Assembly: GCA_026874595.1 (NCBI GenBank)
Contig: CM049317.1
Location: 49,686,401-49,750,400 of the forward strand
Direction: 5' to 3'
Length of the DNA stretch: 64,000 nucleotides
Source: Sipunculus nudus
Taxonomy: Eukaryota; Annelida; Sipuncula; Golfingiida; Sipunculidae
This document shows, in pieces, positions 11,501 to 18,740 of this stretch; the first letter of the stretch is position 1; the number at the start of each line of letters is the position of its first letter. The translations under genes were made by a program, and so were the position numbers. The notes under the pieces are model-generated. The model ran no database searches and was not told where the DNA came from. It saw only the letters and a list, made by a program, of their open reading frames with translations.

Positions 11501-14500
11501 ACACCACGTGACCTAAATACTTGATTTCTTGTTGAAGGAAGTGACATTTAGATGGTTTTAACTTTAGACCTGCATCAGAAAGACGCTGAAAGACAGAATT
11601 TAAGCGGTCCAGGTGTTCATCAAAAGTACGGGACGCTACAATGATATCATCAAGATATAACCAGCATTCCTTCAGATGAAGATCCCCCATAACCTTCTGC
11701 ATCAATCGTTGGAATAAGGCAGGTGCGTTCATTAATCCAAAGGGCATGGTTTCAAATTGATAGAATCCTAATGGACCTACAGTAAAAGCTGTTTTCTCTT
11801 TGTCTTCCTCTGCAACTTCCACCTGCCAATATCCAGACTTCAAGTCTAGGGATGAAAAATACTGACTACCTATTAAAGAGTCCAATGTATCATCCATCCT
11901 GGGCAGAGTGTGAGCATCTCTAATGGTACGACTGTTCAATTTCCTATAATCAATACAAAACCTCAAAGAGTTATCTGGTTTACGCACGAGGACCACAGGA
12001 CTGGCAAAAGGACTATTGCTTTCTTTGATGACTTTGGCTTTCAGCATATCTCGAATATGTTCTTTTACCTCATGAAACATTTGTGGTGGAATGCGCCTGT
12101 ATCTTTCTCTGAAAGGTTCATTATTGGTTAATTTGATTTCATGTTTTACCACACTGGTGCGCCCCAAATCAGTATCGCTGAAAGAGAAAATGTGTTTCCA
12201 TTTGATTAACAAGCTTTGCAGCTGTTCCATTTCAGTTAATGAAATGTCACTGTTAAACTTGAATGAATTAAGGAAATCATCTGCAGCGTCTGAAGCAGGT
12301 ACTGATGGTGGAACAACAGTGGCTTCCTGTAAATCACAAAGAATTGTTTTACTGGGAATGGTAACATGATCACAAGATAAATTCTGTATAGTAACAATGA
12401 ATCTGTGTTTTCCACCTGAAGAAAAATCTACTTCCTGGAGCGATGGGTGCATCATCAATCCTGCAGGTAAAGCATGCATGATGTTTTCTTCAGCTACAAC
12501 TAAAACTCTACCCGGCGTATGGGCTCTTGTTAAACCACTAACAGAGACAGTGGCACCAGGCGAGACCTTTATTGCTTTGGTGGATATTACATGATTGATA
12601 TTACTAAGAGTTTTCTTCTTCAGTGCCTCGATACTCTGAAAAGCAAGCTTCCATGGGGTTAATATACCTAACTTCTGAACAAACTGGTTTCCCGCCTTGT
12701 TCTGGAGCATCTGTAAACAAGAGCTGAGAAGGTTTGTTCCAATTAAGAAAGGAACCTCATGGTTAAATTCAGTATCCTTCATCACCAGCACTGGAACAGA
12801 AAAACTTTCATTTTGCAATATATCAGGAAAAATTATGTCAACTGGAACGATCCCAAGATATTCTATTGATTCACCACCAACATGTCGTAAATCGAGTAGA
12901 TCTTCCACCCCAGTCATATCAGAACTGGAAAGATGTTTCTTAAAGAACCATTCTGCAACCGTACTAACTTGTGACCCTGTGTCAAGTAAGCCATTGCACG
13001 ATATGTTATCAGCAAGCATTTCAACAATATGGGTATTACCGACAACAGGAACAGGGATCGATGGTTTAGATGTGGGTTTACTATCAGCACCTATTCTCCC
13101 CCACGGCTGAGAACAGATAATGTTCAGTTTAAAAGTTTACCAAATCTATCCCTTTTAGCATGACAAGTGTCTGCTGTATGGTAACTTCTTTTACAACGGT
13201 TGCAATATAAGTCTTTTGGTGTTTCAGTTTCTACGGATTTCTTAGAACGGTCTATGCCTCTACTCATTTGTGCTTTTTCCAACTTTGAAACTCTATTTTC
13301 CATCCTATCCAGTTTTGAGGAGAATTTAGAATCTAAGGCATCCAATCTCTTAAACAATGGGTCAAAATTTGGTGTTTGTTTTGCACTGCTAGATGAAGAT
13401 AATTGGGGGGGGGGACTAACAGATGCCTTATCACCTGACCTTACTGATTGGCTCTTTTGCATCTCTAGAGTACGACAGGCTGTGAATATTTCATCAAAGC
13501 TTTCGTCACATTCAAATCTATATCTGGTAGCTTCTTTGATCTCCTTTGAGACCAAGCCATCCCAAAATTTAGACCTAAGCATTTGGTCATATCCTGAACG
13601 AGACAAAGCACGTTTCTCTTTGATTAAATCTAGCATCCGATGGAGTCTACAGCTCCAGGATACGATATCCTCTTTTGGGCCCTGTTCACTAGAGTGAAAC
13701 CTATGTTCCAAAACATTTACAGGTAAGACATTCCCAAAATTTTTGTCAAACTTATCAAGAATATCGTATGGACTTGACCCCTCGGGCATAGATAAAAGTA
13801 CACTACCTGCTGTACCTTTAACTGACTGATGTATAGCTGCAAGTATCTGCGCCTGAGAGGTAGAATCCTCTGACAATAATGCCTTCACATGTGACCTCCA
13901 TTGTTCATAACTGCCATCTTGATCTTTACCACCTGTAAAGGAAGGTAATCTTGGATTTAAAACAGAATAACTGTACTTTCCAGAAGGAAAGATGTTGCCA
14001 CGAACCTTCCTCATCTCGGCAAAGAGGTCTGATATCTGGTCATCTGAAAGGAATGAGAGCTTGTAAGTCAATTAATGCATACTCCTTGCTGCAATAGACT
14101 GTGTGATATCAACATTATTCAACCTATCCCATTCAATCAGAGCATTAATCTCTCTAATGTCAGTCTTCTGACCAGGAGCCAACGAGAATTTCTTGAATTC
14201 TGCATGGGTGACAGAAGATGCCGACTTTTCGTTTTGGAATACGATATATCCTCTACCTGTACACTGGTGTGAGTGTGCTTCCCTAACCAGCAACAAGTTA
14301 TTTACTTTCCCAATCTTACCAAACTGGGTCAGCAAATCATCATAATCAACATCCGGTGGGACCCCATGTATGGATACCACACATTTAATGTCAACCATGT
14401 TTGCAGTGTAATGCAAAAACAATCCTAAATGTATTACCCCTACGTGCTATAATACAAAGTAGTTCAAAACAAAAGTCACCTTAACTGTTGTTTACATCTT

Positions 14501-15464
14501 ATAATACAATGATATGATCAAGGCAAGAGATACAAGGCAAGAAGTGATGACTGAAATGAGAGAACAAGTCAAAAGTCAAAATGTTAGAAAAAATGGGAAA
14601 TGAGCGAACAATTCAAGGTCAAAATGTTAGAAAAAAACTGGAAAAATCTGGAAAAATATCCAGCTCAACAAAGACAACTTTGACAAAAATATCCAGGTAG
14701 AAATAAAACCTGGAAGTTTCCCCAAAATGGAATATTACTTGCCTGAGCGATAATGAAGCGGTAGTGATGGACAGAAGAGAATAATGACGAATAAAGATGA
14801 ATCCTGACGCCTGCTACCAGTCGCTACCACAATGCATTGTTACCTCAGACATTAGATATACATTAAATGTGACCCCTACACATACATGTTTAAACGATAA
14901 TATCAGCAAAAAGTTCTGCGAAAAACGTTCTGCTACGAACTGTTCTAGTCACAGTTCAAAATGAACATTAAAACGTCAAAGCCACGTGTTCCACTGAAAT
15001 AATTAACAGGGGTACATGCTAAAGTTCAGCGGCGAAAAAGTACCTTGTGTGGTGAATTCCTTTGACACTCCGAAAACCAGCCGGCTTTGATTTCCTTCGT
15101 GAACACAGAAATCGCCTACAGGCGCACAAAATAATTTCAAGCAGCTTTAAATTTTGCACATAATGAACAGAGCACAGTGATCCTCGACGTAGTCATGCAT
15201 GACATGGCATAAAGCGGCACGCGCAGTTCGAAGCGAAATACCCGGGTCCTCAACGGGTTAAAGCGACGTCTTGCGGTCCAAGAAATAAAATACTGGCCAG
15301 TATTGTAAGATAGTCCGTGTAGCGACATTGGAGATTCCTTGTAGGCCTACTCATATCATACACGTGTTAATGCGCATAATAACACACTCGACGTTATATA
15401 CCAAGACAATCTCACTGGGGGCTCCATTTGTAACGGGGTCGGAAATAAGCGTTCGGGAGATGTT

Positions 15465-15497
<33 letters not shown>

Positions 15498-16755
15498 ACC
15501 AAGAAAAAAAAAGACGTCCAGTGGTGGTGTATACGTTTACTACAAGATAGACAAAATAGAGATATGGCGTGCTGCCACAACCAACAGTATGAGCGGAATG
15601 CCGTCTCCACGGCAAGAATTCCCGCTATTACCTGCTCTTTTGTTATGTAAAACGACCAAATCTTAAGGGGGAACTCCCTGAGGGAGAACACAGGAAAGAA
15701 CCAGACGAGTTTAAGATAGACCCGTTATATAGTAATAGTACATAATTAAGTGTCCCAGCAGAACCATCCCGGCACACGATCTAAGTACGTCCCTTTGAAC
15801 TGCTTAAGACCTCGTTATGGTTCTGTGTGTGTGTAAACATAGTCCATGTGTGTCTGTTTAACATGGCCGCTCGACAGGAAGTCCGATTTGGCGCAAGCTT
15901 GCCAGATACCATTTTATTTCATTGTTAATTCAACATAATTTGTAGGGGATTATGACCCTTTAACTTTAATTGTTAGTTATCTAAATATGCGCTTTAATTT
16001 AATAAACAGGTGACGCATGTTTCCCTTACATTTTAATATGCAGGTCCGGAGAAGCGTGTTGGCAGCGCCACTGAAACTATGACGACGTCCGGTGAGTTGC
16101 TCTTCTTAATGATTTGAGCACATTTTCGTGGTGCTATTATTTGATAGCTTGTCATCTGAGCATATTATTATATTATTCAAAAATGCAATTGCATACTTGG
16201 CATTAATTCCCTGTAAGTTGTGAAACTTACTAAAACAAACATGAGATAAATCAGAAGCGCATGTTTAGGCATACACATTTTACAATTTGCTTATCTGTCA
16301 TTCCGACAGGACATTTTGAAATTAAAATTGTTGATATTTCTCTTACTTTTCATGCTTAAATAATTTAATCTTTCTATAATCTGTATTGTAGGTCATTGCA
16401 CCTCTGAGAAAACGATCCTCATTTCTGGACTGGCTCTGGCGCTGTGTGTCATTGTGTTTCTAATTGTATTTATAGTATTTAGAAAAAGAATGACACGCTC
16501 GCTCTGTTTTTTTAAACGAAATCGACACAATCCAACACCCGAGAGGTAAGTCCATATCTTTGTCGTTAGTTACATGTATAACAAACATTGGTCATCAGGC
16601 TTTAAGCACCAAAACTTGAAAATACAGCTGAAATATGTTAAAAGAAAACGATTCAACATATCAGCACTATATATAATCATTTAATTTATTAATTCTTGAC
16701 TGTAGTTTTATCTGTCATACAATCTTATCATCTTATTTCCAACATTGTAAAGCCT

Positions 16756-16790
<35 letters not shown>

Positions 16791-17385
16791 CACACACGTG
16801 TATTCACACGCAGGGGATTCTGTCCTTACGGAGGGGTCCACTCTGTGAGTATCGTATCCTCAACAGCTCCCTATAACGGACGTAATCGTAGATCCCTTCA
16901 GCGTCTGTAATTCGAACATTTACAGTATGCGAGTGCAATTCTTCAAACTCATCTACACTATTGTATATATTTATCGGAGGAGAATGTTATATTTAGCTAT
17001 ATTGACTTTATTGAATGCACCATTATTTTCTTTTCTTATCCCTTGTATACAGTGAGGAACAATCAAGAAAGATGTTATCAGAGGATGATATGAGGATGAT
17101 TGATGAAAGCTCACAGACGATACAGAAACAAGCACCGGTGATTGTATTTTTCACTCTCTCCCTTACTTGTTGATACTCAGTTCTGTAAATTAGACACTAT
17201 GCTGAATAATTCCGGTTTGCTTTAAACATTATATCTAGTCATCATTGTATCACCAGACAAAGTCGGAATGCTATGGTTTCACGACTGTCCCGCCGCCGCC
17301 ACCGCCGCCGCCGCCGGAGAAAAATCTTGTGAGCGGGATCACTCAAAAATATTTCACTGATCTTTTTCAAACTTTACATTTGTAA
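1325..17385 (+). CDS. Ig-1: single-Ig-domain transmembrane receptor (six exons)
   Basis: Predicted exons: 1325-1382, 7453-7797, 16044-16091, 16392-16545, 17053-17137, 17257-17385. All are bounded by AG/GT and the phases agree (1,1,1,2,0), giving 272 residues. Exon 1 is a hydrophobic signal peptide (MVIWQVVMTLCLMAYGSEA). Exon 2 is one V-like Ig domain with B-strand Cys (RLACEM), core Trp (IHWEKC) and DEEGMYEVTV where DxGxYxC is expected, so the F-strand Cys is missing. Exon 3 is a Ser/Thr stalk. Exon 4 holds a TM helix of about 22 residues (ISGLALALCVIVFLIVFIVF) followed by a basic stop-transfer. Exon 5 is an acidic, Ser-rich tail. Exon 6 has nine consecutive prolines and ends at TAA 17383-17385. 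Likely a type I cell-surface receptor; ligand unknown. The gene is spread out by retroelements in introns 1 and 2. The exon 1 link across 6 kb rests on phase and signal-peptide logic, and a further 3' exon (gtgag near 17328) cannot be excluded. Confidence 0.72.
2430..2591. repeat. Foldback / MITE-like inverted repeat
   Basis: The left arm starting tgtaacatcagtattggttc is the near-exact reverse complement of the right arm ending actgatgttaca. The arms continue through ggtaagcggctc / gagccgcttacc to a short AT-rich centre. About 70 of 80 arm positions pair by eye. It lies in intron 1 of Ig-1, just upstream of the old LTR element. No transposase ORF is inside. A non-autonomous DNA transposon (MITE) or foldback element is the simplest reading. 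Confidence 0.7.
2886..3003 (+). repeat. 5' LTR of the decayed Ty3/Gypsy element
   Basis: 118-bp copy beginning TGTTGCGGAAGG and ending TATAACA. It is unusually short for an LTR but contains gatataataaag, which could serve as a TATA/polyadenylation region. It is matched by 6764-6880. Confidence 0.88.
3301..3970 (+). pseudogene. gag remnant of the decayed Ty3/Gypsy element
   Basis: An open stretch reads PPPEKMDIKKDLASNWQFF..., a motif style typical of the gag N-terminal region of bivalve Ty3/Gypsy elements, and stays open to the stop at 3535-3537. Coding similarity then continues in other frames. Near 3915-3965 a decayed zinc knuckle is visible (CKYCGNRHQKGSY), in which the last Cys position is Tyr. 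Several frameshifts make it non-functional. Confidence 0.75.
4085..5032 (+). pseudogene. Reverse transcriptase and RNase H remnant
   Basis: Near 4110-4220 the RT palm core is visible across frames (GYLQV.LDEPSSLLTTFWTP, then a MPFGL-like segment). The catalytic region reads VIADDIIIYG at about 4288-4317, so the DD pair of the YxDD box is present. RNase H is seen from about 4721 (ECDSSDVGIGAVL, IAYASRALTKTERNYAQIEK, IQSDHKSL). Frameshifts near 4230, 4405 and 5000 split the reading frame. It belongs to the 2886-6880 element. Confidence 0.85.
5058..6520 (+). pseudogene. Integrase remnant and 3' end of pol
   Basis: The segment 5405-5608 reads as an integrase zinc-binding region (ARAHASHLGIQSTTYTARN, IMYWPRMHADL, then QRCPTFQEF, where a second Cys is expected at the F). 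The catalytic-core segment (FVDLYSDYIEV) follows near 5658-5690 after a shift. The C-terminal part at 5951-6202 keeps an RNKAKTYFDRNARPLPEL-type sequence. Stops and frameshifts throughout indicate decay. Confidence 0.8.
6764..6880 (+). repeat. 3' LTR of the decayed Ty3/Gypsy element
   Basis: 117-bp copy of 2886-3003, preceded by a purine stretch (gtgaaaagga) that fits a polypurine tract and followed by atatg, matching the left flank gtatg in four of five positions. Confidence 0.88.
6886..7452. other. Remainder of Ig-1 intron 1
   Basis: AT-rich sequence with no recognisable coding or repeat signal apart from the pyrimidine-rich acceptor tgtcttttccag that ends at 7452, directly before the Ig exon. 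Confidence 0.6.
7798..8525. other. Ig-1 intron 2, part before the young LTR element
   Basis: Non-coding. It contains a poly-C run (about 8168-8185) and an (AT)n microsatellite (about 8373-8426) immediately upstream of the LTR insertion. Confidence 0.6.
8526..8831 (-). repeat. 3' LTR of the young Ty3/Gypsy element
   Basis: 306 bp, with TG...CA termini on both strands: + strand starts TGTAACGGGGTC and ends GACCCGTTATATACA. It contains a (CT)n block at about 8570-8595 and a poly-A run. Preceded on the minus strand by the AGAGGGGGG polypurine tract. Confidence 0.92.
8958..13127 (-). CDS. pol: Pol polyprotein (protease-RT-RNase H-integrase), expressed by -1 frameshift
   Basis: An uninterrupted frame runs from the gag frameshift site (13127) to a stop at 8958-8960; the first ATG is at 13019, giving 1353 residues from there. 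Domains by residue from that ATG: aspartic protease active site LLDTGSQVST (about 11-20); RT with RFCIDYRKLN and the YLDD box (WLYLDDIIVAS, about 455); RNase H with ILHTDAS, KLEFLALKW and TDNNPLTYV (about 615-690); integrase HHCC finger (HDDVGHLGRNRTLQL ... CPRCIRRK, about 880-930); DDE core (LLCIDFLS, IHSDQGRQFES, NPVERFNRTL); GPY/F-like region near 1190. All catalytic residues are present, so this copy may still be competent. The region between 13127 and 13019 is open in the pol frame, supporting a Gag-Pol fusion rather than internal initiation. Confidence 0.93.
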   Translation of the reverse strand: MNIICSQPWGRIGADSKPTSKPSIPVPVVGNTHIVEMLADNISCNGLLDTGSQVSTVAEWFFKKHLSSSDMTGVEDLLDLRHVGGESIEYLGIVPVDIIFPDILQNESFSVPVLVMKDTEFNHEVPFLIGTNLLSSCLQMLQNKAGNQFVQKLGILTPWKLAFQSIEALKKKTLSNINHVISTKAIKVSPGATVSVSGLTRAHTPGRVLVVAEENIMHALPAGLMMHPSLQEVDFSSGGKHRFIVTIQNLSCDHVTIPSKTILCDLQEATVVPPSVPASDAADDFLNSFKFNSDISLTEMEQLQSLLIKWKHIFSFSDTDLGRTSVVKHEIKLTNNEPFRERYRRIPPQMFHEVKEHIRDMLKAKVIKESNSPFASPVVLVRKPDNSLRFCIDYRKLNSRTIRDAHTLPRMDDTLDSLIGSQYFSSLDLKSGYWQVEVAEEDKEKTAFTVGPLGFYQFETMPFGLMNAPALFQRLMQKVMGDLHLKECWLYLDDIIVASRTFDEHLDRLNSVFQRLSDAGLKLKPSKCHFLQQEIKYLGHVVSKEGIKTDPSKIQVLKEWPIPNCVQDVRRFLGFAGFYRKFIKGFAAMARPLHNLLKGDQRKSKARVKSTNSATPSFIWTSDHQNAFDSLIDALSTAPVLAFADFSCPFILHTDASFSGLSGILYQEQNGEKKPIAFASRSLTPAESRYPAHKLEFLALKWSITDKFKDYLYGSRFTVFTDNNPLTYVLSTAKLDATGQRWIAELANYEFSIQYRSGKHNIDTDALSRIPRAIRDKGRGEGQDIPPEVVKAICNPDVATPGLISTITCMPDTVLCMNIPSTSLFQDPQDIRSAQRQDDLLKPFILYLKDGTRISKPTLMPDQIYLFRYLDSLILKDGILYRRRLCDGKEQFQLVVPSQCRQTAMSGIHDDVGHLGRNRTLQLAQDRFFWPKMTRDIEKYVRECPRCIRRKSPPDTAPLVSLSSNGPMELLCIDFLSIEPSRGGVENVLVMTDHFTRYAMAMPCRSTKAKQTAKMLLNTFVNHYGFPSRIHSDQGRQFESQLIRELCRLCGIKKSRTTPYHAQGNPVERFNRTLLSMLGTLEDEQKRNWKEHVGPLTHAYNCSKNESTGYSPFFLMFGRHPQLPIDLILGTNSPTDQQAYRTYVSDLKNQLSTAYDIAQRTSAASKHRHKKLYDRRSHGAVLDIGDRVLVRNVAFTGKHKLANKWGEQVYVVKMQPKAGIPVYVVSPIDNPSLSRTLHRNLLLPIDYIPDPPTANVQRNVPDSQNSSDLSSDSENDSDAIIMVIDSEHSMSNDDTINDHLSISEPTFTNIQDDVPVLSAAESVISDDESVTSMVCDNEGPWVQSPVYIPPPDNAPSLSVNIESPPRPLRRSTRQKRLPAYLRSGDYVID
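13088..13133 (-). promoter_or_regulatory. Programmed -1 ribosomal frameshift signal at the gag-pol junction
   Basis: On the minus strand the heptamer TTTAAAC (13133-13127) sits in gag-frame register T TTA AAC and is followed directly by the gag stop TGA (13126-13124). After a spacer of about 8-10 nt there is a stem-loop: CTGTTCTC (13116-13109) pairs with GAGAATAG (13098-13091), eight pairs including one G-U, with a 10-nt loop. Up to two or three weaker pairs can be added below. UUUAAAC plus a downstream structure is the classical -1 frameshift architecture, and pol lies exactly in the -1 frame. Confidence 0.85.
13124..14071 (-). CDS. gag: Gag capsid and nucleocapsid region
   Basis: 315 sense codons with a stop at 13124-13126. 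This frame is not preceded by its own ATG; it continues in the same frame upstream across one TAA (14072-14074) from the 14398-14072 ORF. The central part (about 40-190, e.g. LPSFTGGKDQDGSYEQWRSH and KFWDGLVSKEIKEATRYRF) resembles the Ty3/Gypsy capsid fold as found in Arc/PNMA-type proteins. Residues 200-240 are Ser/Pro-rich, then a probable coiled coil (FKRLDALDSKFSSKLDRMEN). The C-terminus carries a CCHC zinc knuckle C-x2-C-x4-H-x4-C (CNRCKRSYHTADTC). The product assembles retroelement particles and binds RNA. The family resemblance is from memory. Confidence 0.85.
   Translation of the reverse strand: MTYKLSFLSDDQISDLFAEMRKVRGNIFPSGKYSYSVLNPRLPSFTGGKDQDGSYEQWRSHVKALLSEDSTSQAQILAAIHQSVKGTAGSVLLSMPEGSSPYDILDKFDKNFGNVLPVNVLEHRFHSSEQGPKEDIVSWSCRLHRMLDLIKEKRALSRSGYDQMLRSKFWDGLVSKEIKEATRYRFECDESFDEIFTACRTLEMQKSQSVRSGDKASVSPPPQLSSSSSAKQTPNFDPLFKRLDALDSKFSSKLDRMENRVSKLEKAQMSRGIDRSKKSVETETPKDLYCNRCKRSYHTADTCHAKRDRFGKLLN
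14072..14398 (-). CDS. RRM-like N-terminal gag segment, ended by an in-frame TAA
   Basis: The first ATG is at 14398 (14398-14396); 108 codons run to TAA at 14074-14072. The sequence has an RNP2-like strand (CVVSIHGVP) near residue 6 and an RNP1-like strand (GRGYIVF) near residue 50, spaced as in RNA-recognition motifs, with a charged C-terminal helix. The capsid frame resumes directly after the stop with no shift, so the natural product was probably one Gag with this as its N-terminal domain. The TAA is either a nonsense mutation of this copy or a readthrough site. PNMA-type Gag-derived proteins also have an RRM-like N-terminal domain, which supports the reading. Confidence 0.68.
   Translation of the reverse strand: MVDIKCVVSIHGVPPDVDYDDLLTQFGKIGKVNNLLLVREAHSHQCTGRGYIVFQNEKSASSVTHAEFKKFSLAPGQKTDIREINALIEWDRLNNVDITQSIAARSMH
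14423..15428 (-). other. 5' leader of the young Ty3/Gypsy element with primer-binding site
   Basis: About 1 kb between the 5' LTR and the first ATG. The PBS-like TGGAGCCCCCAGTGAGA (15426-15410) lies two bases inside the LTR end; the priming tRNA was not identified. A word like gtcaaaatgttagaaaaaa occurs twice near 14573 and 14612. No long ORF. Confidence 0.65.
15429..15731 (-). repeat. 5' LTR of the young Ty3/Gypsy element
   Basis: About 303-bp copy of 8526-8831. Differences seen are a shorter (CT)n block and one extra A. On the minus strand it starts TATATAACGGG after AC, where the other copy has TG, so two terminal bases appear lost or changed. Confidence 0.92.
16814..16844 (+). other. Possible alternative mini-exon of Ig-1
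   Basis: The 31-nt stretch between cacacgcag and gtgagtatcg has good acceptor and donor sequences. Entering in phase 2 from exon 4, it reads GFCPYGGVHS and exits in phase 0, which fits exon 6 (17257) but not exon 5. It could therefore replace exon 5. The (CA)n tract just upstream argues for caution. Confidence 0.25.
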
Positions 17386-17539
17386 AGATATAGGTAACAG
17401 GACGAAGCCTATTTAAAACGGCGTCATGACCTTTGCTAGGAGAGTGACCTTGACCATGAATAGGTCCATTTTTTGCTGAAAATAACACAAATTCTTAAAT
17501 ATCTCAAGAAAGCTTGCATGGATTGGAACAAAAAATCAA

Positions 17540-18690
17540 GATGACCGAAGATCTTGGATAGCCTTGTGATATACCGGAATATGGTGGCGCCACCTATTAT
17601 CCTTTTCTTGCTTTTATATTTGACCATTACCATGAGAGTTGCCTTAACCTTTAATATTTTCATATTTGGTGAAAATCACACACCTCTGATGATGTCCCCA
17701 GTGTTGATATCCATATGGATTTCAAACGTGACTTAAGTATGGCCAACCACTAAAGTAAGAACCCTATAGGTTCTAGGGTCATGAGGTCAAAGGTCAAGGT
17801 CACTGGACTCACATCTATAAAGATATTGTGGAAGCATTTTAAGCCATACTTTTCATCTCAGATCTTGCATCTTAAACATATAGCTCACTCGCCAAAAGTG
17901 TATGATCGATATCATGGGGTCACAAGATAAAAATCAAGGACACAGGAGCTATCTGTCAAAAAACTAGTTTCCTGACGATAATTACAGCTTTTTTGTTGTA
18001 TGGGTTTAAACTTGACTTATATATGTCCATCCATCTTGGAAAGATTTCTCATAAACCGTACATGTGGCGCCACCTACTTTCCCGTTTTTGTAGAATAAAT
18101 AAATACTTTTTTCTGAGGAGTGATTTGCCCTTTTGGCCTGAAAATGTGCACATCCATAGATCTTTGACTCCTACATTTTGTACTCAAGACTGGTGGCGCC
18201 TTCAGCAATCGTTTTAGCGTGGCGACCGTGTGCTTTGGATAAAAATTGCTCATATCTCCGGATTGGTTCAAGGTATTGGTCTGAAATTGGGCATGTCCAT
18301 CCATCTTGGAAAGTTTTCTCGTAAACCAGACAGGTGGCGCCTTCTACGTTTCCGTTTCCGTAAAATAAATTAATGCATTTTTCTGAGGAGTGATTTGCAC
18401 TATTGGCCTGAAATTGTACATATCCAAAAATCTAAGACTCTCCATCTTGTACTCAAGACTGGTGGCGCCATCTGCCATCGTTCGCCGTGGTGTCCATCTG
18501 TACATGTGGTTTTGGTGATAATTGCTCATATCTCCGGATTGGTTCAAGGTATTGGTCTTGAATTTGGCATGTCTATCCATCTTGGAAAATTTTCTTTAAA
18601 AAAAAACACAGGTGGCGCCACCATCTTCCTGTTCCTGTAAAATAAATTTATGCTCTTTTTTCAAGAGAGATTCAACATTTTGGCCCCCAT
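17540..18690. repeat. Tandem repeat punctuated by GGTGGCGCC sites
   Basis: Six gtggcgcc words occur at about 17583, 18064, 18192, 18333, 18461 and 18611. The last five are spaced 128, 141, 128 and 150 bases apart. A 276-bp unit is repeated in the core: the word attgctcatatctccggatt begins at 18245 and again at 18521, and ccatccatcttggaaa recurs at three places. No protein is encoded. It lies just 3' of Ig-1. Confidence 0.8.
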
Positions 18691-18740
18691 ATTTGGTGAA
18701 AAATAATGTTTCTCAAGTTGATAGATGGAAGAAACCATAG

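Larger units (their letters stand above)
8526..15731 (-). mobile_element. Young, nearly intact Ty3/Gypsy LTR retrotransposon, antisense in Ig-1 intron 2
   Basis: 7.2-kb element on the minus strand bounded by direct LTRs at 15429-15731 (5' LTR) and 8526-8831 (3' LTR). By eye the LTRs differ only in (CT)n and poly-A length, implying recent insertion. Reading on minus: LTR, a 17-nt PBS-like sequence starting TGGAGCCCCCAG two bases after the LTR (15410-15426), a leader of about 1 kb, gag (14398-13124, with one in-frame TAA), a -1 frameshift signal, pol (protease, RT, RNase H, integrase), a purine tract AAGAGGGGGG (8832-8841), LTR. No env-like ORF. The 5' LTR seems to lack its terminal TG and I see no clear target site duplication. 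Its orientation opposite to the host gene fits an element tolerated in an intron. Confidence 0.95.
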
